Origin: Planctomycetota bacterium | GTDB lineage: Bacteria; Planctomycetota; UBA1135 | Direction: 5' to 3' | DNA length: 7,752 nt | NCBI GenBank assembly: GCA_027623585.1 | Contig: JAQBVK010000109.1 | Span: forward strand, 1 to 7,752 | Part shown: positions 1 through 6,371 of the stretch, piece by piece | How the letters are laid out: the number at the start of each line of letters is the position of its first letter | Position numbering within the stretch: the stretch's first letter is position 1 | Position numbers and translations under genes: made by a program | Notes under the pieces: model-generated | What the model was told of the DNA's origin: nothing | The model's input: the letters and a program-made list of their open reading frames with translations, nothing else | Databases searched by the model: none

Positions 1-211
1 CGCGGAACACGATCCGGCAGCGGGTGAGGTCGTAAGGAGACATTTCGACGGTGACGGTGTCCCCCGGCGTGATTCGGATGTAGTGCATCCGCATTTTGCC
101 GGAGATGTGAGCGAGAATGCGCTGCCCATTTTGGAGCTCCACCTGGAACATGGCGTTCGGGAGAGTCTCCCGGACGACCGCGAACACTGTGATGGGTTCT
201 TCCTTAGGCAT
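1..211 (-). CDS. infA: Translation initiation factor IF-1, 3'-truncated by window edge
   Basis: IF-1 binds the 30S A site and works with IF-2 and IF-3 in initiation. Seventy codons are visible before the edge, with the 71st begun. Family members have about 72 residues, so nearly the whole gene is present. The OB-fold signatures are clear: RETLPNAMFQVELQNGQ (14-30), LAHISGKMRMHYIRITPGD (33-51), VTVEMSPYDL (53-62) and CRIVFR (65-70). Compared with E. coli, the SKGRIVFR end reads TRCRIVFR, so a glycine is replaced by Cys65. The ATG follows the adk TAA by two bases and has no recognisable Shine-Dalgarno. Downstream genes (commonly rpmJ and rpsM) would lie outside the window. Confidence 0.95.
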   Translation of the reverse strand, partial: MPKEEPITVFAVVRETLPNAMFQVELQNGQRILAHISGKMRMHYIRITPGDTVTVEMSPYDLTRCRIVFR

Positions 212-213
212 GC

Positions 214-786
214 TTAGGAAACGGAGGAGGGATCCGCCCGGACTTCGCGCAGGGTGCGCAGCAAGTCCTTCTGGATCTCTTCGATCGCGCGATCCGCAAG
301 GATCTCGCGAATGAGGCCGCGCTCGCGGTAGTACGCGACGAGCGGCTCGGTGGTCTCACGGTAGACGGCGAGACGTCGGGCAATCACTTCGCGGGAGTCG
401 TCGGCGCGTCCCCGTGCCAACAAACGCTCGGTCAGAACTGCCTCGGGGGCGGTGAAGTATAGCGCCACGCCCACCGGTCGCCCAGCGCAGAGTTGATCCA
501 GCGCTCGCGCTTGAGGCAGGGAGCGCGGAAAACCGTCCAGCAGCAAGGTTTCACCCTCGGGCAGCGCGTTCAAACGCGCGGCGACAATTTCCACCATCAC
601 GGCGTCGGGCACCAACTCGCCGCTGCGCATGATTGCATCGGCGCGTTTGCCGAGCTCGCTGCCGCGCGCAACTTCTTCGCGCAACAGGTCGCCGGTGGAG
701 AGGTGCGTCCAAGCGTTACGCTCCGCAGCCAGTTGGGCTTGCGTGCCTTTGCCGACGCCCGGCGCACCTAGAAGAGCCGCGATCAT
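214..786 (-). CDS. adk: Adenylate kinase, short form without LID domain
   Basis: This enzyme converts ATP plus AMP to two ADP in the cytosol and keeps the adenylate pool balanced. The 190-residue product contains the P-loop GAPGVGKGT (7-15), the AMP-binding part HLSTGDLLR (28-36), LLLDGFPRSLPQA (81-93) and the arginines of RLLARGRADD (121-130) and ARRLAVYR (136-143). Where long-form enzymes carry a LID of about 30-40 residues between these last two, often with four cysteines binding zinc, there is only a short loop, so this is the short bacterial form. In many bacteria adk follows secY, as here. The ATG comes four bases after secY with no Shine-Dalgarno. The TAA stop is two bases before infA, with no map gene between. 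Confidence 0.97.
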   Translation of the reverse strand: MIAALLGAPGVGKGTQAQLAAERNAWTHLSTGDLLREEVARGSELGKRADAIMRSGELVPDAVMVEIVAARLNALPEGETLLLDGFPRSLPQARALDQLCAGRPVGVALYFTAPEAVLTERLLARGRADDSREVIARRLAVYRETTEPLVAYYRERGLIREILADRAIEEIQKDLLRTLREVRADPSSVS

Positions 787-790
787 GGAA

Positions 791-2095
791 TCAGCGCGCG
801 CGGGTCCAGCCGCCGCCGCCTCCCTTCATGAAGCCTTCATAGTTACGCATCAACAGTTGCGCGTTGAGGCGATCGACCAGGTCGAGCGCCACACCGACCA
901 CGATCAGGATCGAGGTGCCACCCAGGAAGTAGGCAACCATCGGCTCCACGTGCATCTGGCCGATCAAGATCGTCGGCAGTACCGCGATCACCGCCAGGAA
1001 CACCGAGCCCGCCAGCGTGATGCGGTCGAGCACGAAAGACAGGTAGTCCGCTGTGGCCTTGCCAGGACGAATGCCGGGAACAAAAGAGCCGTGCTCCTTG
1101 AGGTTGTTGGCGATCTCCTCCGGCTGGAACATCAAACGTGTCCACATGAAGGCAAAGAAAATGATCAGCGCGGTGTAGACCAGGATGTAGATGAACCCAG
1201 CTTGATTGAAGTACTGGCCCAGCCACGCGAAACCCGGAAGGGTCGCGAGCACGGTCGGCACGATGAACAGGGCCGACGCAAAGATGATCGGCATCACGCC
1301 GGCTTGGTTGACGCGCAGCGGAAGGTAGTGACGCTGGCCCCCCATCACCTTGCGGCCGCGCGTGAGCTTGGCCTGCTGAATCGGGATGCGGCGTTGACCG
1401 CGCGTGAGATACACCACCACCAACACCACGATGATCCACATCACGGCGAGCGCCACCGCGAGCTGGTGCGCGTTGTCGCGCATCGCGAAGGCTTTCTCCA
1501 GCGTGCTTGGAAGGCTGGCAATGATGCCCGACATGATGATCAAGGAGATGCCGTTGCCAAGCCCATGCTCGGTGATTTGCTCTCCGAGCCACATGATGAA
1601 CATGGTTCCGGCAGTAAGCGCCAACACGATCGTCAGACCGTAAAGCACGCCGCCTTCCCCGGTCGGCACCAAGCCGAAGGCCGGGTTGAGAATCACGCCC
1701 TTCAACACGAAGAAGCCCTGCATGATGCAAATCGGCACCGTCGCGAGGCGCGTCATCTGGCCGATCTTCTTCTGCCCTGCGGCGCCCTCTTTGGAGATCG
1801 CCTCGAGCGCCGGCACCACCTTCGCAAGCAAGCTGAAGATGATCGACGCCGAGATGTACGGCATCACGCCGAGCGAGAACAGCACTGCGTTGCCGATGCC
1901 GGCTCCGGTGAACGCGTTCATGATGCCGAACAACGCCGACTGGTCGGCTTTGTTCGCGGCGTCCGCGATCGAGCTCAGATCTACGCCCGGCAGTGGAATC
2001 TGAAAGCCGAGGCGATACACGAAGAGCAGCCCGATCGTCACGGCGAATTTACGCCGCAACTCCGGGATCCGCAGGATCGCGAGCGCTTTCTGCAT
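791..2095 (-). CDS. secY: Protein translocase subunit SecY
   Basis: SecY is the pore-forming subunit of the SecYEG translocon in the cytoplasmic membrane, passing unfolded proteins driven by SecA or the ribosome. The 434-residue product has ten predictable membrane segments, at roughly 18-33, 69-90, 116-134, 150-170, 180-194, 213-230, 264-288, 302-320, 360-378 and 386-404. Signature sites are GLGNGIS (178-184), the cytosolic loop RRIPIQQAK (235-243), a second loop with GSFVPGIRPG (336-345) that carries the conserved SecA and ribosome-contacting arginine (R343), and RNYEGF near the end (417-422). After that comes a run of five glycines (425-429) and WTRAR. Length is normal. The start MQKALAILRIPELRRK is typical and lies three bases after rplO. 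The TGA stop is four bases before adk. Confidence 0.98.
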   Translation of the reverse strand: MQKALAILRIPELRRKFAVTIGLLFVYRLGFQIPLPGVDLSSIADAANKADQSALFGIMNAFTGAGIGNAVLFSLGVMPYISASIIFSLLAKVVPALEAISKEGAAGQKKIGQMTRLATVPICIMQGFFVLKGVILNPAFGLVPTGEGGVLYGLTIVLALTAGTMFIMWLGEQITEHGLGNGISLIIMSGIIASLPSTLEKAFAMRDNAHQLAVALAVMWIIVVLVVVYLTRGQRRIPIQQAKLTRGRKVMGGQRHYLPLRVNQAGVMPIIFASALFIVPTVLATLPGFAWLGQYFNQAGFIYILVYTALIIFFAFMWTRLMFQPEEIANNLKEHGSFVPGIRPGKATADYLSFVLDRITLAGSVFLAVIAVLPTILIGQMHVEPMVAYFLGGTSILIVVGVALDLVDRLNAQLLMRNYEGFMKGGGGGWTRAR

Positions 2096-2098
2096 GAC

Positions 2099-2542
2099 CT
2101 AAGCGATCACCTCGACCGCGCCGCCGGCGGATTCGATCTTCTGCTTCGCCGATTCCGAGAACTTATGGGCTTTGACGGTCAACTTGCGGCTGATCTCGCC
2201 CATGCCGAGCACCTTGAGCAGGTTGCCGGTGCGCTGCGTGAGTCCGCGGTTCAAAACCGTCTCGAGATCGACGGTCGCGCCGTCCTCGAAGCACTCCAGC
2301 GAGGCGACGTTGACCAGCGTGTACTGCGTCTTGAACGGATTGTTGAAGCCGCGCTTGGGGACGCGCCGGTAGAGCGGCATTTGACCGCCTTCGAAGCCGA
2401 TGCGCGGATTGTCGCCCGAACGCGAACGCTGGCCCTTGCGGCCGCGTGTGGCCATCTTGCCCATGCCGGAGCCGATGCCTCGGCCGACGCGCTTGCGCGT
2501 TTCGTGTTTGTGGCCCTTGGCCGTGACGTCGTGAACTTGCAT
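2099..2542 (-). CDS. rplO: 50S ribosomal protein L15
   Basis: L15 is a late-assembly large-subunit protein whose long basic N-terminal arm threads through 23S rRNA. The 147-residue product shows this arm (VGRGIGSGMGKMATRGRKGQ, 19-38, then RSRSG), followed by GFEGGQMPLYRRVPKRGFNN (49-68) and a globular C-terminal domain ending SAGGAVEVIA. The ATG overlaps the rpsE TAA by one base (TAATG). GGAG lies ten bases upstream. The TAG stop is three bases before secY. Confidence 0.98.
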   Translation of the reverse strand: MQVHDVTAKGHKHETRKRVGRGIGSGMGKMATRGRKGQRSRSGDNPRIGFEGGQMPLYRRVPKRGFNNPFKTQYTLVNVASLECFEDGATVDLETVLNRGLTQRTGNLLKVLGMGEISRKLTVKAHKFSESAKQKIESAGGAVEVIA

Positions 2543-3054
2543 TAGATCTGCACTCCGCGAAGCTCTTCGATCCGCTCTTTGGTGCGGAGAGAAGCGAGAG
2601 CCACGATCGTGGCTTTCACCAGGTTGACGGGGTTGGTCGAACCGTAGGACTTGGTGAGGATGTCCTTCACCCCTGCCAGTTCCAAGACCGCGCGCACCGT
2701 GCCGCCGGCGATGATGCCGGTACCAGGTGCGGCCGGCACGAGACGAACCTTGGACGAGCAGAACACGCCTTCGGCCTCGTGCGGAATGCTGGATCCGACG
2801 CGCGGCACCCGGATCAGGTGCTTGCGGCCGTCCTTGAATGCCTTCTGCATGGCGGTCGGAATCTCCTGCGCTTTGCCGAAGCCGAAGCCCACGATGCCGT
2901 CCTGGTTGCCGACCACAGTCAGTGCTGAGAACGAGAAGCGACGGCCGCCCTTGACCACCTTTGCGGATCGGTTGACCTTGATGCGCTCTTCCTTGAGGTC
3001 GCCGAGACGCTCGGCCTCGCCGCGGTCGATGAAGACGGGAAGTTTGGTGGCCAT
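2542..3054 (-). CDS. rpsE: 30S ribosomal protein S5
   Basis: S5 lines the mRNA entry channel with S3 and S4 and affects decoding accuracy; its N-terminal loop is the spectinomycin-resistance region. The 170-residue product contains the loop and strand VNRSAKVVKGGRRFSFSAL (27-45), VGFGFGKAQEIPTAMQKA (55-72) and the C-terminal domain SSKVRLVPAAPGTGIIAGG (100-118) with DILTKSYGSTNPVNLVKAT (131-149). The basic loop KVVKGGR is intact and I see no deletion of the kind linked to spectinomycin resistance. The ATG follows the rplR TAA by two bases. The TAA stop overlaps the rplO ATG by one base, which leaves no room for rpmD, the usual next gene. Confidence 0.98.
   Translation of the reverse strand: MATKLPVFIDRGEAERLGDLKEERIKVNRSAKVVKGGRRFSFSALTVVGNQDGIVGFGFGKAQEIPTAMQKAFKDGRKHLIRVPRVGSSIPHEAEGVFCSSKVRLVPAAPGTGIIAGGTVRAVLELAGVKDILTKSYGSTNPVNLVKATIVALASLRTKERIEELRGVQI
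2553..2556 (-). promoter_or_regulatory. Shine-Dalgarno for rplO within rpsE
   Basis: GGAG lies in the last codons of rpsE, ten bases before the overlapping ATG. Together with the TAATG overlap it favours termination-reinitiation. Confidence 0.6.
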
Positions 3055-3056
3055 GA

Positions 3057-3431
3057 TTAGAACTTGAGGCCGCCCTCCCGAGCGGCGTCGGCGAGCGCCT
3101 TCACGCGACCGTGGTAGAGATACCAGGCGCGATCAAACTTCACCTCGAGGATGCCAGCCGCAGAAGCGCGTTCGGCAATCAACTTGCCGATCGCGGTTGC
3201 GCGTTCGAGCTTCTTCTTGCTGCCGAGTTCGTCGCGCAAGCCTTTTTCGGCGTCGCTCGCGGCCGCCAAGGTGCGGCCGGAGGTGTCGTCGATCAGCTGC
3301 ACGCTGATGTGCTTCGCGCTGCGGAAAACCGACAGGCGCGGGCGATCCGAGGATGCGCGCAAGCGGCGACGGATGCCGAGCGTCTTCTGACGCCGGCGAC
3401 CCCATTTCTTCTTCTGCTGGAGATGGTCCAT
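3057..3431 (-). CDS. rplR: 50S ribosomal protein L18
   Basis: L18 binds 5S rRNA with L5 and anchors it in the central protuberance. The 124-residue product has the expected very basic N-terminus (KKKWGRRRQKTLGIRRRLR, 7-25), RPRLSVFRSAKHISVQLIDD (30-49), GRTLAAASDAEKG (52-64) and the C-terminal YLYHGRVKALADAAREGGLKF. In the normally strong motif FDR-G-G-Y-x-YHGR the residues after the Arg are Ala102-Trp103, so a glycine is replaced by tryptophan. The frame is intact across this place. The ATG follows the rplF TGA by two bases (TC), without a Shine-Dalgarno. Confidence 0.97.
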   Translation of the reverse strand: MDHLQQKKKWGRRRQKTLGIRRRLRASSDRPRLSVFRSAKHISVQLIDDTSGRTLAAASDAEKGLRDELGSKKKLERATAIGKLIAERASAAGILEVKFDRAWYLYHGRVKALADAAREGGLKF

Positions 3432-3433
3432 GA

Positions 3434-3967
3434 TCAGGAGACGGACTTACCGGCTTTGCGGCGAACGGCTTCGCCCTTGTAACGAATGCCTTTGCCCTTG
3501 TAGGGCTCGGGAGGCCGGACCGAACGGATCTCGGCGGCGAATTGGCCGACACTCTGCTTGTCGGCGCCGGAGATGATGATCTCCGTCGGGTTGGTGATTT
3601 GCACGGTGATGCCTTCGGGCGGCTCACAGATGCGCGGATTGCTGAAACCGACCGAGAGTTTCACTCCCTTGCCGGCGGCTTGCGCGTTGTAGCCGGTGCC
3701 TTGGATCTCCAGCGTTTTGCTGAAGCCGGTGGCGACGCCTTCGACCATGGTCGCGACGCGAGCGCGCGCGAGCCCATGGAAGCAGCCGTTGGTCGGCCCG
3801 AGTTGATTCTCGAAGCTGAGCACCCCGGCCTCCAAGCTGGCCTCGATGCCGGTGGGCATGCCGAAGCTCAGACTGCCCTTCGGGCCCTTCACGGAGACGC
3901 AGCGGTTCGCCACCTCACAGGTGACTCCGGCGGGGATGGAAATGGGTTGGCGGCCGATGCGTGACAT
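3434..3967 (-). CDS. rplF: 50S ribosomal protein L6
   Basis: L6 lies near the sarcin-ricin loop and GTPase-factor binding region of the 50S subunit. The 177-residue product begins MSRIGRQPISIPAGV. It contains the two repeated L6 domains, the first ending around HGLARARVATMVEGV (64-78) and the second carrying the signature ISGADKQSVGQFAAEIRSVRPPEPYKGKGIRYKGE, with RRKAGK near the C-terminus. An in-frame ATG 36 bases upstream (4003) would give a 12-residue extension overlapping rpsH. It is rejected because the family almost always begins MSRIG and the inner ATG sits four bases after the rpsH TAG. No Shine-Dalgarno is evident. Confidence 0.97.
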   Translation of the reverse strand: MSRIGRQPISIPAGVTCEVANRCVSVKGPKGSLSFGMPTGIEASLEAGVLSFENQLGPTNGCFHGLARARVATMVEGVATGFSKTLEIQGTGYNAQAAGKGVKLSVGFSNPRICEPPEGITVQITNPTEIIISGADKQSVGQFAAEIRSVRPPEPYKGKGIRYKGEAVRRKAGKSVS

Positions 3968-3971
3968 GGCG

Positions 3972-4373
3972 CTAGAAGATGGTGCAGAGGACTTCGCCCC
4001 CAACGCCGAGTTCGGCGGCGGTGCGTCCGCTCATCACGCCCTTGGAGGTCGTGACGATGGTGCGGCCGAGCCCACGGCGAACCTGCGTGAGGTTCTTGGA
4101 GTGGGTGTAGATGCGCGCGCCGGGCTTGCTGACGCGCTGAATCTCGTGGATGGCGCTCTCGCCATCCCGGTCGTACTTGAGGAACAGTTTCAGACTCGAA
4201 CGGCCGGAGGCGCCGACGACGACTTCGACGTCCTTGAGATAGCCCTCTTCCTTCAGCACCAGCGCCAGCGCGCTCTTGAGGCGCGAGGCGGGCACGTCCA
4301 CGGTCTTGCGGCGCACGAGGATTCCGTTGCGGATCCGCGTGAGCATGTCGGCGATGGGGTCGGTGTTGGCCAC
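3972..4373 (-). CDS. rpsH: 30S ribosomal protein S8
   Basis: S8 binds helix 21 of 16S rRNA and nucleates the 30S platform. In E. coli it also represses the spc operon by binding its own mRNA near rplE. The 133-residue product begins MANTDPIADMLTRIRNG and contains VDVPASRLKSALALVLKEEGY (25-45), LKLFLKYDRDGESAI (61-75), RVSKPGARIY (80-89), TTSKGVMSGRTA (108-119) and GVGGEVLCTIF at the end. The usual phrase is STSKGVM, so Ser108 is Thr here. The start codon is GTG, nine bases after the rpsN TAG, with no clear Shine-Dalgarno. I could not recognise an S8-target-like helix around rplX-rplE by eye, so autoregulation is possible but unshown. Confidence 0.97.
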   Translation of the reverse strand: MANTDPIADMLTRIRNGILVRRKTVDVPASRLKSALALVLKEEGYLKDVEVVVGASGRSSLKLFLKYDRDGESAIHEIQRVSKPGARIYTHSKNLTQVRRGLGRTIVTTSKGVMSGRTAAELGVGGEVLCTIF

Positions 4374-4382
4374 AGGATTGAT

Positions 4383-4688
4383 CTACCAGGAGGACTTGCG
4401 GACGCCGGGCAATTCGGCCTGGTGTGCGAGCTTGCGCACCATCAGACGGGACAACCCAAAGCGGCGGAGGTAGGCGCGCGGTCGGCCGGTGAGCTGACAG
4501 CGGTTGTGCTGACGCACCTTGGATGCGTCGCGCGGCAGTTTGTCGATCGCGCGATACGCGGCGGCCTTCTCTTCGAGAGTGGCGGCCGGATCCTTGATCA
4601 CTTTGACCAAGAGGTCACGCTTCTCGGCGTGCTGCGCGGCCAAAGCGCGGCGACGCGATTCGCGAATGAGGATGCTCTTCTTGGTCAT
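4383..4688 (-). CDS. rpsN: 30S ribosomal protein S14, zinc-less long form
   Basis: S14 is a late-assembling protein of the 30S head. The product has 101 residues, the same length as E. coli S14. It begins MTKKSILIRESRRRALAAQ and ends with RPRAYLRRFGLSRLMVRKLAHQAELPGVRKSSW, the family signature. It has a single cysteine (C64 in NRCQLTGRP), so it lacks the two CXXC pairs of the short zinc-binding form and should not bind zinc that way. The start follows the rplE TAG by two bases. Its place between rplE and rpsH is standard for spc operons. Confidence 0.98.
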   Translation of the reverse strand: MTKKSILIRESRRRALAAQHAEKRDLLVKVIKDPAATLEEKAAAYRAIDKLPRDASKVRQHNRCQLTGRPRAYLRRFGLSRLMVRKLAHQAELPGVRKSSW

Positions 4689-4690
4689 GG

Positions 4691-5242
4691 CTAGTTCTTC
4701 GGGCCGCTACGGCGGAAAGGCATGCCGAAGCCTTCGAGCAGGGCGCGGCCTTCTTCGTCGTTGTGCGCGGTGGTGACGAAGGTGATGTTCATCCCTTGCG
4801 GATGATCGACCTGGTCCAACGGAATCTCCGGGAACAGGCTCTGCTCGTTGAGACCGAGGCTGAAGTTGCCGCGTCCATCCAAGTTGTCTTTGACGCCCTG
4901 GAAGTCGCGGATTCGCGGCAGCACCACCGCGATCAGCCGGTCCATGAACTCATACATGCGCTTGCCGCGCAGCGTGGTCATGCAGCCGATCGCCTGGTTC
5001 TCTCGCACGCGGAAAGCGGAGATCGCCTTGCGCGTGATCCGCACCGACGGCTTCTGGCCGGAGATGCGCGTGAGGTCCTTGACCGCTGAATCCATGGCGG
5101 TCTTGTTCTCGGCGGCCTTGCCGACGCCCATGCTGATCACGATCTTCTCGAGCTTCGGCACGCGCATCGGGTTGTCGATCGTGAAGCGCTCGCGGAGCGC
5201 CGGCGCGATCGTGGTGAGGTAGGCTTCCTGGAGGCGTGACAT
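4691..5242 (-). CDS. rplE: 50S ribosomal protein L5
   Basis: L5 belongs to the central protuberance. It binds 5S rRNA together with L18 and contacts the P-site tRNA. The 183-residue product has the usual length and order: VPKLEKIVISMGVGKA (28-43), ISGQKPSVRITRKAISAFRVRE (60-81), IGCMTTLRGKRMYEFMDRL (85-103), LPRIRDFQGV (108-117), DGRGNFSLGLNEQSLFPEI (122-140) and a C-terminal GMNITFVTTAHNDEEGRALLEGFGMPF. The ATG follows the rplX TAG by two bases (TC). No good Shine-Dalgarno is present at normal distance; an AAGG lies about 13 bases upstream. Initiation by coupling to rplX is the likely mode. Confidence 0.98.
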   Translation of the reverse strand: MSRLQEAYLTTIAPALRERFTIDNPMRVPKLEKIVISMGVGKAAENKTAMDSAVKDLTRISGQKPSVRITRKAISAFRVRENQAIGCMTTLRGKRMYEFMDRLIAVVLPRIRDFQGVKDNLDGRGNFSLGLNEQSLFPEIPLDQVDHPQGMNITFVTTAHNDEEGRALLEGFGMPFRRSGPKN

Positions 5243-5244
5243 GA

Positions 5245-5466
5245 CTATGCGGACGCCTTCTTCACGTTCGAGGCGTGGATCGGAAACTCGTGCTCGACGC
5301 GGCCGCCTTGCGGACTGGCTTGGCTGCGACGGAGGTGCTTGACTCGCACGTTGATGCCTTCGACCAACACGCGGTTGGACTTCGGCAGGACCTTCAACAC
5401 GCGGCCGGTCTTGCCGCGATCGTTGCCGGCCAGCACCAGGACTTCATCGTTCTTCTTGACGTGCAT
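5245..5466 (-). CDS. rplX: 50S ribosomal protein L24, short form
   Basis: L24 initiates 50S assembly by binding the 5' end of 23S rRNA and sits near the exit-tunnel mouth. The product begins MHVKKNDEVLVLAGNDRGKTG, a clear KOW motif (about residues 3-30), then VLVEGINVRVKHLR (33-46) and SPQGGRVEHEFPIHASNV (51-68). It ends at residue 73, just after the HASNV phrase, whereas E. coli L24 has about 104 residues with a further beta-hairpin region. The stop (TAG) is followed by rplE after two bases, so there is no room for a displaced C-terminus. Comparably short L24 proteins ending HASNVKK occur in other phyla such as Chlorobi, as I recall. The start is one base after the rplN TGA and has a strong Shine-Dalgarno. 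Confidence 0.97.
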   Translation of the reverse strand: MHVKKNDEVLVLAGNDRGKTGRVLKVLPKSNRVLVEGINVRVKHLRRSQASPQGGRVEHEFPIHASNVKKASA

Positions 5467-5467
5467 G

Positions 5468-5836
5468 TCAGACGACCTCCTGAGCGAGCGAGACGATTTT
5501 CATGAAGTTGCGTTCGCGTAGTTCGCGTGCCACGGCACCGAAAATGCGGGTGCCGCGCGGGTTGCCGTCCTTGTCCACCAAGCACAGCGCATTGCCGTCG
5601 AAGCGGACGTAGGAACCATCTTTGCGGCGCACCGGTTGGCGCACGCGCACGATCACGCCCTGCACCACGTCGCCGGTTTTGACCTCGGCGCCGGGCATGG
5701 CTTTCTTGACCGAGGCCACGACCACGTCGCCGAGTCCGGCGAAGCGGCGGCGGGTGCCACCGAGCACCTTGATGCACATGACTTCCTTGGCGCCGCTGTT
5801 GTCGGCGACCGTCAGCCGGGTGAGCATCTGGATCAT
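5468..5836 (-). CDS. rplN: 50S ribosomal protein L14
   Basis: L14 is a highly conserved large-subunit protein at the subunit interface, contributing to an intersubunit bridge. At 122 residues it has the usual length. It begins MIQMLTRLTVADNSGAKEV, continues with GGTRRRFAGLGDVVVASVKKAMPG (26-49) and KTGDVVQGVIVR (53-64), and ends with the signature NPRGTRIFGAVARELRERNFMKIVSLA (92-118). Ala103 replaces the Pro usual in the phrase RIFGPV, a mild change. This is the first gene of the canonical spc operon, but there is no promoter-sized gap before it, so it is probably co-transcribed with the S10 block. Confidence 0.98.
   Translation of the reverse strand: MIQMLTRLTVADNSGAKEVMCIKVLGGTRRRFAGLGDVVVASVKKAMPGAEVKTGDVVQGVIVRVRQPVRRKDGSYVRFDGNALCLVDKDGNPRGTRIFGAVARELRERNFMKIVSLAQEVV
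5476..5481 (-). promoter_or_regulatory. Shine-Dalgarno for rplX within rplN
   Basis: AGGAGG lies in the last codons of rplN (the AQEVV end), nine bases before the rplX ATG. It is the strongest match to the consensus in the window. Confidence 0.82.
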
Positions 5837-5843
5837 CGCTGTT

Positions 5844-5848
5844 CTCCT
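5844..5848 (-). promoter_or_regulatory. Shine-Dalgarno for rplN
   Basis: AGGAG lies seven bases before the ATG, inside the 15-base gap between rpsQ and rplN. Confidence 0.8.
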
Positions 5849-5851
5849 GGG

Positions 5852-6139
5852 TTAGCGCGGAGCGCGTTCGAGGACTTGGAGGAGACGCCAGCGCTTCAGC
5901 TTCGAGAGCGGACGCGTGCTGATGATCTCGACGACGTCGCCGACGCGGCCCTCATTGGCCTCGTCGTGCGCGTAGAAGCGCCGCTTGATGCGGACGATTT
6001 TTCGGTAGAGCGGGTGACGCTTGCTGCGCACCACTTCCACCGTGATGGTCTTGTCCATCTTGTCGGACACGACGTGTCCGCGCAGCGTCTTGCGTGCGCC
6101 ACGGGTTGCGACTTCGGTCTCTTGGGTCTGTTCGCTCAT
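5852..6139 (-). CDS. rpsQ: 30S ribosomal protein S17
   Basis: S17 is a primary 16S rRNA binding protein with an OB fold, needed for 30S assembly. The 95-residue product carries the signature GHVVSDKMDKTITVEV (21-36), the KRHPLYRKIVR segment (40-50), then AHDEANEGRVGDVVEI (57-72) and RPLSKLKRWRLLQVLER (76-92). The first 17 or so residues are a polar, acidic-then-basic extension, somewhat longer than the E. coli N-terminus. The ATG is preceded by AAGGAG overlapping the rpmC stop. The gene ends in TAA, 15 bases before rplN, the largest gap in the window. Confidence 0.97.
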   Translation of the reverse strand: MSEQTQETEVATRGARKTLRGHVVSDKMDKTITVEVVRSKRHPLYRKIVRIKRRFYAHDEANEGRVGDVVEIISTRPLSKLKRWRLLQVLERAPR

Positions 6140-6149
6140 CTCTGCTGCT

Positions 6150-6155
6150 CTCCTT
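6150..6155 (-). promoter_or_regulatory. Shine-Dalgarno for rpsQ
   Basis: AAGGAG overlaps the rpmC TAA and lies ten bases before the rpsQ ATG. It repeats the arrangement seen at the rpsC-rplP junction. Confidence 0.75.
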
Positions 6156-6369
6156 AACCGCGCGACTTCTGGCCGCGAACGCCGAGCTCGCGCTCGCGAA
6201 GGATGGTGCGCATGCGCGCGAGATCGCGACGCGAGCGCCGGATCTTGGCCGGATCCGCAATGCCCTCTGTGAGGGTGCGGAACTTCATGCCGAAGAGCTC
6301 TTGCTCGAGCTTCTCGAGCTCGAATTGGATCTCTCCGTCTTCCTTGCCGCGGACTTCTTTGGCTTTCAT
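6154..6369 (-). CDS. rpmC: 50S ribosomal protein L29
   Basis: L29 is a small helical protein next to the exit tunnel of the large subunit. The 71-residue product starts MKAKEVRGKEDGE and continues with the helix around LEKLEQELFGMKFR and the second helix with RRDLARMRTILRERE, both family signatures. Two nearby ATGs compete: one at 6375 overlapping the rplP stop (ATGA), and one at 6369. The second is preferred because GGAGG lies seven bases before it but only one base before the first, and because L29 proteins typically begin MKA or MKxxE. A third, farther upstream in-frame ATG at 6411 would add residues unlike the family. The gene ends in TAA, which forms part of the Shine-Dalgarno for rpsQ. 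Confidence 0.96.
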   Translation of the reverse strand: MKAKEVRGKEDGEIQFELEKLEQELFGMKFRTLTEGIADPAKIRRSRRDLARMRTILRERELGVRGQKSRG

Positions 6370-6371
6370 GA

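Noticed and set aside
801..830. Glycine run near the SecY C-terminus (a GCC/GCG-like simple repeat in DNA), considered as a slippage or phase-variation tract.
   Set aside because: Only five consecutive glycine codons with mixed third bases are present, in the unconserved SecY tail. A change in number would keep the frame in triplet steps, and nothing suggests switching.
843..1730. A minus-strand open frame of 295 codons in a different frame inside secY.
   Set aside because: It is out of frame with a fully conserved SecY and gives an Arg/His/Asp-rich sequence without membrane segments or motifs.
629..2545. A plus-strand open frame of 638 codons antisense to rplO, secY and part of adk.
   Set aside because: It is the mirror of highly conserved genes in GC-rich DNA, where third-position G/C suppresses stops on the opposite strand. 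Its product is His/Arg/Asp/Gln-rich without any recognisable domain, and it ends at the rplO boundary as a shadow would.
3968..4003. An upstream start giving L6 twelve extra residues.
   Set aside because: The extension (Ser/Ala-rich) overlaps the rpsH coding region and is not shared by L6 proteins, which begin MSRIGRQP. The inner ATG fits the gene spacing of the cluster.
3846..4694. A plus-strand open frame of 282 codons opposite rpsN, rpsH and rplF.
   Set aside because: The three genes on the minus strand are unmistakable and contiguous. The plus-strand product has no known motif and low-complexity Ala/Gly/Asp/Val composition typical of antisense shadows.
5837..5851. The rpsQ-rplN gap, as a possible spc promoter or S10 terminator.
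   Set aside because: It has only 15 bases, which are taken up by the rplN Shine-Dalgarno. No hairpin with a T-run and no -35/-10 pair can be supported there.
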